A DNA stretch of 64,000 bases from positions 819,557 through 883,556 of the forward strand of contig JH720305.1 of assembly GCA_000231825.2 (NCBI GenBank), given 5' to 3'. The position numbers and the translations under genes are program-made. This stretch comes from Tetrahymena elliotti 4EA (Eukaryota; Ciliophora; Oligohymenophorea; Hymenostomatida; Tetrahymenidae). Below are positions 37,168 through 49,700 of this stretch, piece after piece (the stretch's first letter is position 1; each line of letters begins with the position of its first letter). Under the pieces are notes generated by a model. That model was not told where the DNA came from, did no database searches, and was given only the letters and a program-made list of their open reading frames with translations.

Positions 37168-37975
37168 TCAAAGAGAGAATGAGATATACAAAATCTTTAT
37201 ATTTTGTAAAAAGTAATCCTACTAGTTCAAGGAAAGATTTAGAGTCTAACAGTGAAGAGAATCCTGTAATCCTGTTGGATTAGTAGGAAATAATGAAGGT
37301 TTGAAATAAAAGGTTAATAAAAATTTATTTAAATTACTCCTCAAAACAAGTAAATACTCAAGAGACAAAAGAAAAATCATAAAATCGCATGTTTAAAGTG
37401 ATAAAACCTAACACTAAACTCTAGAATGATAGAAAAACTTACATCTAGACTCACTAGGAAGAACTAAAGCTGAAAAATAGCATATAAAAATCTGGTCTGT
37501 TAAGATCTTAATTTTAGGTTCAATATCATAAAATGGGCCAGATTGCATTTAACTATTGTCAAAGGAAATATCAACTAAGTAATAAAATAAAATTCTTCCC
37601 TTTCCTTGGTGATTATATTTTATCATTCCATTTGAATGTTTTTAGTAAGCTTTCTTTCCTATCCATTGAATTCCTTATTTTTAACAAGTTAAATATGTTT
37701 TATCAGTGAATAAGCGAATAGGATTTATTTAATATTTTTTTAATTTCCATTCATCAAAATCTTCAGCCAATTTTATTTTATTTCTTTTTACTGTATGAAA
37801 TAAATTGTACTTACACTATCTTCTTGCTTTATTTCCTAAGACATTTAAAGATTGAAACTGATAATTCCTCATCACTGATATCTTAATTTCTTAAAAATTA
37901 AAGCTGTTTTTGAATAATTCCAAAGGGATGAGTTTATAGGATTAAGTGGTTTGGATAACAACAAAAAAAAATTTA
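37168..37975 (-). pseudogene. Decayed Tc1/mariner-like transposase
   Basis: On the minus strand a frame from about 37795 to 37168 reads IKLAEDFDEWKLKKY, then NPIRLFTDKTYL, IQWIGKKAYQKHSNG and GKGRILFYYLVDISFDN. The order lysine-rich helix, 'RLFTDKTYL' and 'IQWIGKK' resembles the first catalytic Asp region of Tc1/mariner DDE transposases (usually FTDE or FSDE) followed by the WxRKxG block. Upstream, in another frame, SDEELSVSIFKCLRKQS may be remains of the helix-turn-helix part. No second Asp or DE/DD block is recognisable, and TGA codons interrupt. Family assignment is from motif memory only. Confidence 0.35.
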
Positions 37976-38550
37976 TTAAACTCTTTGTCTTCTAAAAATA
38001 AAATAGTGGTAGATAATAAAATGAAATAGTCTTAACAGGATATGTCATAAGTAGATGAGTTAGACACAAGTATTTAAACTGTGATTACCCCTAAAATATT
38101 TAAATCTTTGATTCTATTTTAGTATTAATTACATTTATTTGTTATCATAAAATTTTTCAATATAAATATTATTGATGAATTGTAGATAGAAAATAAAAGA
38201 TTTTTAAAATTTTTTTTCATTTTTTGGTTAATTTATATAAATTGTTCTCATAAAATTATTAAAAGTTTTGCTCTTAAATATCTTAATATTGTGTGATGCT
38301 TGAATGATAAATCACTTAGATTAAAATAATTTTTATATCTTATTTAATACCAAAAAATTAAAAATTTTAAGAAGCAACTTTATTACATTAGAGTAGATAA
38401 GGTGTTTAGTTAACTTAAAAAAAATAAAAAGAAGAATGATAAAAAGAATAGTATTTATATTTATCTGTAAATTTAATTATTCTTAATTTTTAATTATTTG
38501 ATATTCTAATAAGGTTTTAGCTAAAAAATTAATTTATTTTAATAAAGGTC

Positions 38551-38580
38551 AAAGATGAGGGTCTAGACTCATCTTTTTTT
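38551..38580. other. Hairpin followed by T run
   Basis: AAAGATGAGGGTCT is the near-perfect reverse complement of AGACTCATCTTT (two-base GG bulge), followed by a T run to 38580. Centred on TCTAGA. Could be a polymerase III-like end, a processing hairpin or chance. Confidence 0.4.
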
Positions 38581-39576
38581 TCTATTTTAAGAAGCAAATT
38601 TTTAAAATTAAACTTTATTTTTATTTAAATGAAATTTTATAATATTTTTCTTTTAATAATATGGGGAGGAATACATGTTTTTATTAATAGGATTTATTTT
38701 TAATTTTATAACACAATTATATATCCCCTCTCACATGCATACATTTAAGTGTCTTTTATTCCACCCCCACAAATAAAAAATATTTGATACAAAAGGAAAA
38801 ATAAATTAAATATTTTATTTCTAAACTGAATTTATTGTCAAGTTTTTATTATTATTTTAAATCTTTATTTTTTTTAAATATTAAATTTGTGAAAAATTAT
38901 TTGATTTAAATTTTTTATGAGTATGATTTATTTGATTATATATCAATCATATTTGTCTTGCAATAAATAACAAAGACTATCAAAAATTTTCCACAGGCTT
39001 AAAAACTCATATCTAATAAAATTTAATCTTGAAAATAATTATTTGAAATGAATTCTGACTAAAATTTAAAATGATTGATTTAAAAAAAAATCAGTTAATT
39101 TTAGATCCAAAATTTTACAATCTTTTGTTAATACTCAAAAAACAAAAGCTACTTTCTTTCTATTTATTGCTCATTTTTCCAAATACACAGTTTTAATATA
39201 AAGTATCAGTGATAAAGATATTTTTATTTTCAAAAAACAAAAAATTTTATTGAAAATGGTTTGAATTTGATTGTTAAAATAAATGAATAAAAAGATATAA
39301 ATATTATTTAATAAAAAAATTTTATCAAATAAATTTTCATTTAGAGTTTTAAAGCTCTTTAATTTCATCAAATACAAATATTTGTCACCTTTGACTAAAA
39401 AAAATTCTATTTTATTACCTGATGTTAAAGCAATTAATTTAATTTATTTTATTATTTACATTCATTTTTAAATTATAAAAATTCAATTTTTTTTTGTAGT
39501 TTTAAAGCAAAAGTAACATAAAATTTTTTACTTTTCAAAAATATTGAAGATTTCTTGATTTTATTTGTATTAAATC

Positions 39577-40596
39577 TCAATTTTATTAAACTTTTCCTTA
39601 ATTTTTGACTTCTTGCATCTTCTTTTCGAGCTCTTCTTGGGAAACTGTAATAGAAAATATGTTAATTTTTAAAAATATCATAGAATTTTATTACTTAAAT
39701 AGTAGTGCTTGACTGGAAGAAGGTTTTCATCAAGTTCATAAACAAGAGGAACTCCTGTAGGAATGTCTAATTCCATGATTTCTTTTAAATAATTTAAAAT
39801 TTAATAAATAGTTCTAGTAGCAAAAATTTAATATATGGATATAATTTTAATAAAAATACATTCATCAGTCATCTTATCTAAGTACTTTACTATGGCTCTA
39901 AGAGAATTTCCATGTGCTGAGACAATAACTTTTTGACCTTCAATAATTGCTTTACAGATTGTATCAGTCCAAAAAGGAAGTACTCTTTCTACTGTATCTT
40001 TCAAACACTAAATATGAATGAATATTAAATAAATTAATTATTCAATGTTAAATGTAATCTGATGATTTAATAATTACTTCTCCTTTAGGTAAACTTGATG
40101 GAGGGATATGCTTGTATCTTTAATCCTTTCCTGGGTAATCAGGATGATCAGCAGACATCTCAGGAGGTCTAACATCATAAGATCTTCTCCATATTTTGAC
40201 TTAAGCTTCACCTTTATATAAAATTATAATTATGAAGAAAATGCAATAAATGTATTGTTATGTACCATGTAGAGCTGCTGTTTCTGATTTATTTAAGCCT
40301 TATAAAGAACCATAATGCCTTTCATTTAGTCTCCAAGATTTTATAACAGGAACGTGGTGAATTTAAAGTTCTTCTGCAATATGATTGAATGTCTAAATAG
40401 ATCTTTGTAGGACACTAGTAATAGCTAAATCAAAATGATATCCTTTCTCTTTTAAAATCTAACCAGCAAATTTGGCTTCTTAATGACCTTGTTCTGATAA
40501 AGCAATATCGTGCCAACCTGTGAAGATATTTTTAAGATTCCACTCACTTTATCCGTGGCGAACAAACACTACTTTATACTTAGCTTCTTAACTCAT
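39577..40596 (-). CDS. 2,3-bisphosphoglycerate-dependent phosphoglycerate mutase
   Basis: Glycolytic enzyme interconverting 3- and 2-phosphoglycerate. Exons from the start: 40596-40266, 40211-40078, from 40007 to about 39864, then two more to TGA at 39577. The active-site histidine motif is VVFVRHGQSEWN near residues 9-20, followed by [15 protein letters not shown]. The proton donor region is [15 protein letters not shown], with [11 protein letters not shown] and [11 protein letters not shown]. The second histidine lies in [18 protein letters not shown] and the C-terminal [14 protein letters not shown] is typical of the dPGM class. All catalytic residues are present, so this should be active. 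Four introns; the one at 40212-40265 and that following PKGE are clear. The tail after [13 protein letters not shown] extends several residues because TAA is read as Gln. Confidence 0.93.
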
Positions 40597-41633
40597 TAAT
40601 TAAAATAAATTTTTAAATATATCGTTTGGAATAATTATTAATTGTCAATAAATAAATAAAATAAATGATTATCATAAAAAGCTTCAAGATATTTTTAATA
40701 AATTAAATATGATATAATGCGAAATTCGATGTAATTTTAATTGGAATACTGATGTCAATTATAAATATCTAATCATTTCTATGATTTATCTCAAGCAATA
40801 AATAATATAACCAAGAAATTAAAAGAAATTCAAAAATACTATTTTAAATAAATCATTTTTCTAGAAATTATAATTTATCTTTTTGAATAAATTTATATTA
40901 GCAACATTTTTAAATGTTGGTTTATCTTACTTTGAATTCATACTTCAATTCATTTATTTTATTTTATTTTGTTGATAACTAAATGAAGAAAAAAGGATTA
41001 CATATCCTACTTACTCTGTCTTTTAATTTATTTTGTTAATACAAATTTAAACAAAAATATAAAAAATATAAAGCCATATTTATTTTGATATGCTCTCAAT
41101 CATTAAATAAATTTTTATTTAAGTTTATTAATTCTATTTTAACTGGATTCATTTACTGAATAATTAGAACATAGAAATTATTTAAATTATTAGATTAGTA
41201 AGCAGTAAACAAAATAATTGATCTCTTGATATTGCAAAATATTTATTTTAGCTTTTTTTAATAACTTTAAAATGATAAAGCTTCAAAATATATCACTTGT
41301 AATTTTAAGAAAAATTTATGAAACACACTTATTTCTTAATAATTATTTCTAACTTTCATTTAAATGGAATTTTTAGTAACATAATCAAACATATTCAAAT
41401 TAAAAATTATTTTTTTTAAAGTTTATTTTAGAAAAATTGTAAATTTACTATTTTGACTTTAAATTTCTCTTAAATAATTATGAAATAATTTATTTGTATG
41501 TATTATCTATCTAATCAGTTAATACTATTTTTATCAATTTTTTAAAAGAAAGTTAAGAAATTTAGATTAAAAAAAATATAAATTAAATTGTAATTCATTT
41601 TTTTAGAAAATAGAATATTTAAAATATGAATTT
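40597..41633. other. Spacer, PGAM promoter and LRRIQ1-like 3' flank
   Basis: AT-rich, no protein-like frame. It holds the promoter for the minus-strand PGAM gene (start at 40596). Confidence 0.5.
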
Positions 41634-44600
41634 TCACTTTTTAGACGCTTTTAAAAATTTTTCATAACGTTGCTCTGCTGTTAATGGTTATTGTTTGATT
41701 TTGTTTTTTCTCATTCTTTCTATTCTGTAAGCAAATGTTTAAACAAGTTCTGGATTTGTAAATCCATGAACTTCTACTATTTTTTACTTTTCTTCTTCTG
41801 TGACTTTGTATGATTTAAGGGGTTGCAATTATTTTCCAGTAGAGTTTTATTTTTTGCTTGAAATTAAACCTGAATTTGAAGGAGACGCCATAGAGTGAGC
41901 ATTTTTTCTTATGTGCTCACTTTTCATAGAAGCTCCAGATTAACTGAAGGTGTCTTCCTTGTTTGATAAGGAATCAAAATCAGAGTTATTGTCTGATCTG
42001 TTATTTAATTTAGCTTTTTAAGTATTTAACAAATTTCCATAATCAGCAGCTGATTTAGTTGGTATTTTTTTCTTCACTAAAGGAGATGGAGGTTTTTAAC
42101 TTAAATTTGGGAGAGGAACTCCATTTGACATAAAATTATTATTTTATATAAGAGGTTAAGGCTTTTATTATAGAGGAGGTAATAATGTATTTTTTAAAGG
42201 CTGAGACTAAGATGATGAATGCTTTGTAAAGTTATTTGCAGTGAGTTAGTTGTTATTGTTATTTTATTTAATGCTATTAGAAGAAGGTAAAGATGGAGGA
42301 TTCAAAAATGACATCACATCAAAATTTTCTGGGATTTTTAGTCCTGTATCAAAATCGTCCATAGGTTGATTTAACCAAGCATCATCAAACTCTGGAAGAT
42401 CTTCATCATCTTAATATTTTACTCTAGCTAATCTTTATTTCATCTTCTTTCTTAATCTGTATCCTCTAAATGTTTTTTAAATTTGAATAGCATATTTATG
42501 CTTAGACCTCTCATCAAAAATCTTCCTAAAGTTGACTACCTTTCTTAGTAAATATCCTTTAAAACATTTTTAAATTGTTATTATTTTCTTTAAGTTTTTC
42601 AAATAAAACTTTTGGTTCTTTTTTATCTTGTGGATTGACTGAAAGCCTAAACTTTTTATTTTATGAATTGATCTTTTGTGTTTGTTTTCAAAGAAATCTT
42701 TTTGGAAGAAAATAGAATTATTTAAAGTAATTAAATTAGATGACAATGATATCTATGTTTATTTATTAGTAGATTATGAGGAGGAAGAGGGTCTTAGCTA
42801 AGAATAAGTTTATGACTAAGAAGAAGAAGGTCTAGAAGATATTGCTTATAAATTAGATATGCTCCACATTGAAATTAGTTGGTTAAAAGTAAATGAAGAA
42901 TCCAACTTATAAAATGTGATATTTTAAGCAAATAAATTAGTTTATCGATTTCTTTTTTGTTATTAAATAAATGTATGCTATCTAGTAATTATAGCAAATT
43001 CATTTAAAAATGCTTAAATTGTATTAGAATTAATTTATTTTTTATGTTTTAAAATCTAGTTAAATCTCATCTCTAAATATCTTTTTTTGCCTATATCAAT
43101 TCCCTGGTGATTTACCTCTTGTAATCTAGGGAGATACCTAAGGAAGAGGTAATCATATAAATCCCTCAAATCTTCAGAAATATTTCTTTTTACAAAATCA
43201 TTATCATTAAAGCCTATATATTTTATATTTGGTGATGCTCTCACTAAGTTAAGGACACTCTCAAAATTTTATATTTTATTAAATGAAATAATCAAAGTTG
43301 TTAAGTTAGGAAGCATTGGTAAGGAAGTAACATTTTGTATTATATTATGACCTAAGTGAAGATATTCAAGACATGGTAAATATTGAATTCCATTAATATT
43401 TTCTAATTTATTTCCATTTAAATAAATTTCATTTAAGAAAATCAGAGAGAAGTCTTTGGGGATTTCTTTAATTTAATTGTAATATAAAACCAGCTTTTTT
43501 AAGAGAATATTGTTTTATAAACCTTCAATAGATACTAGTAAATTCCTTCCCATATCTAATTCTTCTAAAAATAGATTTTATTTTAAACTATCTCCTATAC
43601 TCTCAATTTTATTTCTAAACAAATAAAGCTTACGAAGCTGTTTGTTTCCTGATAAATTTTCTAACTTTTTAATCTAGTTATTATTTAAATTCAACACTTC
43701 TAAATGCTTACAACTACTTAAATCAGCCATTTAAGATATTTTATTTAATTCTAAATTTAAATATCTTAATTCTTTTAAATTTTTAATTGCGGAGTAGTCT
43801 GTTATTTAGTTTTAAGCAAGATTTAATTCAACTATTTTACTTCCATTCAATTAATTAAGCTTATCTAATTTATCAATTCTATTAACTGCTAAACTTAGTA
43901 TCTCAATGTTAGGAAGTTTCTCTAATCCTTCAATATCCCCGAGCTTCTCTAATTTTAATTCTAATCTCCTTTTTTTCTCAAAATTTTTAAAAATATCAAA
44001 TTATAAAAACTATTTTAATGATTTCTTAACTTCTCCTCCTTAATCCAACTTAGAATGGTTATTTGAAATTGATTATTCTTAAAAAATATCTTCATCATCT
44101 TAAAATATATTCTCTTGTTCTATATCAAAAAACTATCTAATGAGTTTAGGCTGATAAGAAGAAAAAATTTTGGTAAGTTCTTTAATAATGCTATTTTTAT
44201 CATATTTTGAAAGCAGTTGCTAATGACAAAATTGCATTTTATTAAAGCATATTTCAATAAAAGACTCAAATCCATTTGCTTATTGAACTTGCTTCTCTTC
44301 TAACTTTGATATTTTAATTATTTTATTTTATGCATTAGGAATCTCTTTTCCCTCTTCTCCTTCTACTTTAGTAAACTGTTTTTACTTATCTTTAGCTAAA
44401 ATAGTAACTCTGCACAATGAATTTTCTTCACTCTTCATTAAATTTTAAATCTTAACTTAATTCTAGATGTTTTTATTGACTGAATTCTTGTTTACCAAAC
44501 TTTAATTAGTGCTTCTTACAGTTAAATTATAAGAAGCTTAATAGCTTAAATCCCCTAGAACTATATTTTCACTTTTTTAAGCAGGTGGTGCTAATCTCCT

Positions 44601-46208
44601 CCTGTTGACAACTTTAGAAGCCTCTTCTAAACTAACTTGATGGCTATCTCTTGTTAATATATTTCCTTCATCATTTAAACTTAAAGGTTCTCCAAAGTTC
44701 ACATTCAACATTCTTAACGAGCTTTCATCAAAATAAATATCATTTATGTTAGGAGTTGGCTATTCCTAATAGAGAGAAAACTAATGCGGTAGTTTATAAT
44801 CCTTTTAATAAAAACTTTTTTTCTATAAAAACTCTTCATATTCTAGTGATAGTAAATCTTCATGTTCCATATCATATATTTCCCTTTCCTAATTTATCTT
44901 ATCTTGTTTATCTTACAGTTTCTTCTCTAATTCTTACTTAAAAATTATGGATTCAGTCACACTGCTTTTTAAAGGTTTTTACCCACTCATTATCAACTCA
45001 TATTATTTATGCCCACTCTTTTACAAATTACCCGAAGATTTATCAATAGAATTAAGCAAATTCTATTTACTTTAAAATTATTTTCTATTTTTGACTTCAG
45101 GAGTCATTTCTAAATTATTTTTAGTAACTGAATTTTTCATTAATCCACCTGAACTAGAATTCTTTGCTAATGATGGTAAACTACCATTTTTATTTAAACC
45201 AACAATGCTGTTATTTTTGTTTATTACTAAGCTATCAACTAAATTACTCTTTTTCATATTTTCTATCTATTCATCAGCATTTCTAAGCATATTTCCATGA
45301 GTTGTCATTCTCAACTCATCTTTAAGCTCCTCATTAAATTCCTCTGACATAATACTATCTTCATCTGAAAGTAACCCTTCCTGTACCATGAAGTCCCTCT
45401 TAATTTTTTCCTCAGCAAAAACTATTTCTTTTGCTTTCTGCTCTCTTTCAAGTTAAGCCTTCTTTTTTATCTCTAAATACTATGATTCAGTTATAATATC
45501 AGGCTTGACTTTTACTACTTCTCCAAACATATCAACAATCTCTACAAAGCTAACATTATCTTCATCTTCACTATCATTTATAAATTCTGTAGCATCATCA
45601 TCTTCCATTGGCTAACCATCAAGTATTTCTGCATCTTTTGACTCATATTCTTTCGTCTAACTTTGATTCTACATTTAGCTATCCTTCAATGAATCCTAAA
45701 TGTTTTTGTTGAATTCAAATTAGCTATTAGACTCTTTTTCTTGCTATCCTTAGTCAATATTAAAATCATCTTACTCATTTCCAATTTAATTTTATTATTC
45801 AATATCTTTTCTTTTCTATACTGCCCTTGAATTTTACCTAGATCCTGTTATTGACATAGGCTTAGATTTAGGTTTTGGATCTTTTTTAACTTTAACTTTA
45901 ATAAGTTTTTTTGCATTCGCCATTTCTCTGTCTAAATCATCAAAAATTTCTTGACCTCCTTTATTATTTTACAAATATTCTTTAAGCTTTTAATTTTCTT
46001 TTTCATATTCTAATTAATCCATTTTAATTTTTTCATTCTACTTCTTAATATAATCATCAATTAAAATTGATCCTTTATCTATATTAAACATCGAATTATT
46101 GTTATCATCTAAATCTATATTTTCTAAATCAGCCATAATCTTCCTCTCTAATTCTTCATCGTTTAGAGATCTATCATCATCATAGTCATCTCCATAATTA
46201 TAGCTCAT
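41634..46208 (-). CDS. LRR and IQ-motif protein, LRRIQ1-like
   Basis: Large protein, roughly 1400-1500 residues. ATG at 46208 (MSYNYGDDYDDDRSLNDEEL) begins a long acidic, coiled-coil-prone N-terminus (KKKAQLEREQKAKEIVFAEE). About 44.0-43.1 kb encodes a block of leucine-rich repeats, for example LPMLPNLTTLIISFNKIQNF, capped by YLFLRYLPRLQEVNHQGIDI. Near 42.6-42.4 kb two IQ motifs follow: IQKCFKGYLLRKVVNFRK and AIQIQKTFRGYRLRKKMK, probable calmodulin sites. The C-terminus is Ser/Pro/Asn-rich and ends in RYEKFLKASKK at TGA 41634. This acidic N-terminus/LRR/IQ order matches LRRIQ1, an axoneme-associated protein in other ciliated cells; a ciliary role here is inference. Frame changes between 44.88 and 45.08 kb, so at least one intron lies there. 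Confidence 0.7.
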
Positions 46209-46792
46209 TTCCTTTCACTTTAAAACCTTAATCTTAGTGATATTGTTGAAATTAAAGACCTACTTTTCCTTTTGTTTTTCAACAACTCTATTTTTTTAAT
46301 TTTTTTCTATTACTCTAAACCTATCTATCTATCTTCTTTCTTTTCTTTTTATCAAATTTTCAAATTTATATAAAAAATTTAATAGCCAATCTATCCATCC
46401 TTTCTATGGACTCTACTAACAAATATCAATATCTCCAGTATTTTTATGATTTAAAAAAAAGTAACAAATTTTTTTCATTTTCAATATTAATTCATTACTA
46501 ACTCTCATTAAAACAATTTAAAATTTTAACATTTTACTAATTTTTATAAAAATAATTTTAGAATTCTTTTTAATTTTTGTGGAAATTTAGATAAAAAATA
46601 ATGATTGATGTTATATCATGAAGTTACTTTTTTATGATTGTATCAAAAATATTGCAATTTAATCAGTCAGCAGTTCAAAGGAATTGTTTTTTGATATTTA
46701 ATTATTAAATTAGGACCAATAATAATATTTATTTATTTATTTACAGAATATTATTAAAATTTCTAAAAAGGTCAAGTGAATATTTTAAAAGT
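46209..46792. promoter_or_regulatory. Divergent promoter region of two probable cilium genes
   Basis: 584 bp between head-to-head starts at 46208 (minus) and 46793 (plus). AT-rich; a TTTATTTATTTATTTAC tract lies near 46725. No defined site recognised. Confidence 0.5.
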
Positions 46793-49700
46793 ATGTCTGA
46801 TTAAGATTATTAGAATGGCTATTATAACTTGAAGTATTATACAGGAGAAAGAAATAAAGAGTTAGAAGAAGAAGTTAGAAAGTCATTATTTAGGCTTCCA
46901 AATGAAGAAGAATTAGAAAATGAATTTTAAGAAGTTGAAAGATTAAAAAAGCTTGATGAAGAATTTAAGTTAAAAAAGTAGGAATTAGAAAGATAAAGGG
47001 CGAAGATTAATGTAACTAAACTTGAGAAAATAGAATCAGAATAGAAGAGATTAGCAGGTAGGTTAGAACAATTAGTAAATGAGCCTAAAGAAAATGATTA
47101 AGAAGAAATCTATAAATTGATAGCTCTGAAAAGAAAGATAGCGGAATCATAGAAAACTGAAATGCAAGTGAGTATAATTTTATTGTTAAAATAATGTCAT
47201 AAATATTAAATTCTAAAGCTAATTTTATCATTATTCATATGAAAAATTTCAATTTAGAAATTTAATTTTTGTTCATTTTTAGTTTTTGAGAAGTTGATAT
47301 GATTGTTATTTATGAAAATGTTATTAAAAGGTCCTGGAAGAACAGTTTTTATTGAGCAAAGAAAAAGAAATCGAAAATAGAGTCAGAAAGAAAATTGAAC
47401 TTGAGAGGGTATTAGAGGAAAAAAAGAAACTTAATGATAAGTTTAGTAAAGTCAAAATGGAGTTGGATATGATTAAAAATGAAGAAGATGACAGAGTAAA
47501 TAATACCAAAAAATATTTAGATAAGGCTCTTTAAAGAGAACTATCTAATCCCTTAATGAATAATGCTTACAAAAAAGGACTCGAGAGGTAAATTTAAATT
47601 CAAAATTAGGTTTTTAATCTTTATTTGATTTGATTCATTGATGTAAAATAGATCAGGATTATAGAAAGGAGATGATGTTTTGTCAGAATAAGATAAGATT
47701 TTGTTAAGCAAAGCACTTCTAGATACAGAAGTGTAAGATTAAAAAGAGAAAGAATTAATATTGAAGGAAATATAAGCAAGGAGGGAGTAAGAAAAGAGAA
47801 AGGTTTAACTTGAAATTTAAGAAAAGCAAAGAGAATTAAATGATTAGAGGTATTTATTTATTTATTTCTTTTTGATTTAAAATGCTAATGAAAATATTTT
47901 TTAGATTTGAAATAGTTGAAAAATAAGAGAATTTACTCAAGAAAAAAGTTTAGCACTATGAATTACAAAAGAAGGGAATTGACTTTTTAGCAAATATAGA
48001 GTAAGGATAAGGTCCTCCTATGGAATTTATTTTAAAAAATTTGCAAAATGTAGATGATGATTAGTATCGCTCGGAATCAACTATTGACGATATTGTTTCA
48101 AGAGCAAAAAAGTTTTCTAAAATTGGGAGAAGTAGAATAGATTTTCTTAAAAATGATCATAAAGAGTTTTATGGCTACGATCCATATGATAAACCTTATA
48201 AAGGAGAGCTTAAGCCTTTGATTTAAAGAATGAACCCTGAAAATGTATATATTTCAAGGATGATTATTGATTTGTTGATAGAGCTGACTATTAGAAAGCA
48301 TTTAGAAAACTAAACTGAATTAGCTGCTACTAGAGAGAAGCAGCACTACCTATAAGAAAAGGCAAAAAGAATTTAGAAAAATTTGGAGTAAATTAGCAAA
48401 TATTGTTTTAAACTTTATTAAATTTTATTTTTTTTATAGCACAATGACTAATTCCTAAATTTATGTTGAGATGAGAGATAGAATATTTAACAATGTAATT
48501 GATAAAATTATTAAAGAAGCAGCATTTGAGATAGCAACAGTTAATTAAATGGCTAAAACTATTTCATTAAATTTAATTGTAAGAGCAATTAAGGGTGCAA
48601 GAAATTCAGGAAACACAGAAGAGCAATTAAGCAAGATTTTTTATTCATTAAGAAACTAAGACATGACTAAAAAAGTAGATCCAAATTTTAGATTCAACTA
48701 TAAAGATATGGATAAAATAGAAGATGCTTTAAAGAGATAAAAGAAAGATAAACTACCTAAAGGAAAAGATCCTAAGAAAGATAAAGACAAAGAATAAGAA
48801 TAAATCAAGGAAGAAGAAGATTAAGAATAAGAAGAAGATGACCAAACAGTATTGTAAATGTATCCAGAAGTAGAATGTGTAGAAAATCTAGGAACTGAAG
48901 ATATTCTTTAAATGGAATCTGATTATTGGGGTGAGAATATTTAGCTAGTAGAAACACCATATCTTTAACACAACATAAAAAAAAAGTATACAGTCACAGC
49001 CTTAGCTCTTTCTTTCAATAAAGAACTTTTAGCTATCGGATATTCAAATGGTTTAGTAGAAATATATTCTTCACCACCAGGAGATATTATGCTCATAGCC
49101 ACTGTATTAAATACTTTATTTTAAATTTTTTTAAAGCAGTTAGTTAGTTATTAAAAATTGACGAGTTAATTTTCTTATCAGTGAATGAAAACATATTTTT
49201 GTTCAATAAAAAGACCTCAAAAAGCTTAATTTTTATTTCATCAATTTTTTACAATAAAAATTTAAACAGAATGGAAAATAATGCTTAAAATTATTTTGAA
49301 ATTCATTTTTGAAAAAAAATATTAATAAAAATGCTTCTATGCTTCATTAAATATTTTTTAACTTAGTCTAAATTACTAATTTTAGATGATGATAAAAAAT
49401 TTTGACATAAATAACGATTTTAGAATTATCAAATTCTCTTAAAAAATTTATTCTCAAATTAAAATGATTAAATTAGAATAAAAAAATTAAATTTTAAATT
49501 TTAACTTTTCTAAAAAATCTAATTTTTATTTAAGTTAATTGTTTTCGTTCTATTTAAATTAATTAAATTATTTTAAAGGTTGAAGGATAGAATTTAAAAA
49601 AAGTTGTACACCTGGAATTTGCATTTGATAATATGAGTTAATTAATTGTGTTAACTGAGGATGGTAATATGTCAGTTAATTTTAATGCACAAAATTTAAA

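Larger units (their letters stand above)
34004..39576. other. 5.6-kb gene-poor region with repeats and mobile-element traces
   Basis: No intact gene. 34.0-35.0 kb is plain AT spacer. 35.1-36.2 kb carries degenerate repeats, 36516-36564 a long inverted repeat, 37.2-38.0 kb a decayed transposase on the minus strand, 38551-38580 a compact hairpin with a T run, and 38661-38770 a few C/G homopolymer patches in otherwise featureless DNA. Confidence 0.55.

Noticed and set aside
37095..37283. 62-codon plus-strand frame ending VILLD
   Set aside because: Overlaps the minus-strand transposase remnant, has no recognisable domain and no neighbouring exons in phase; kept only as part of the decayed region.
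47324..47509. Minus-strand Ser/Leu-rich frame
   Set aside because: Antisense to a coiled-coil exon of the WD-like gene; composition is just the complement of Lys/Glu codons.
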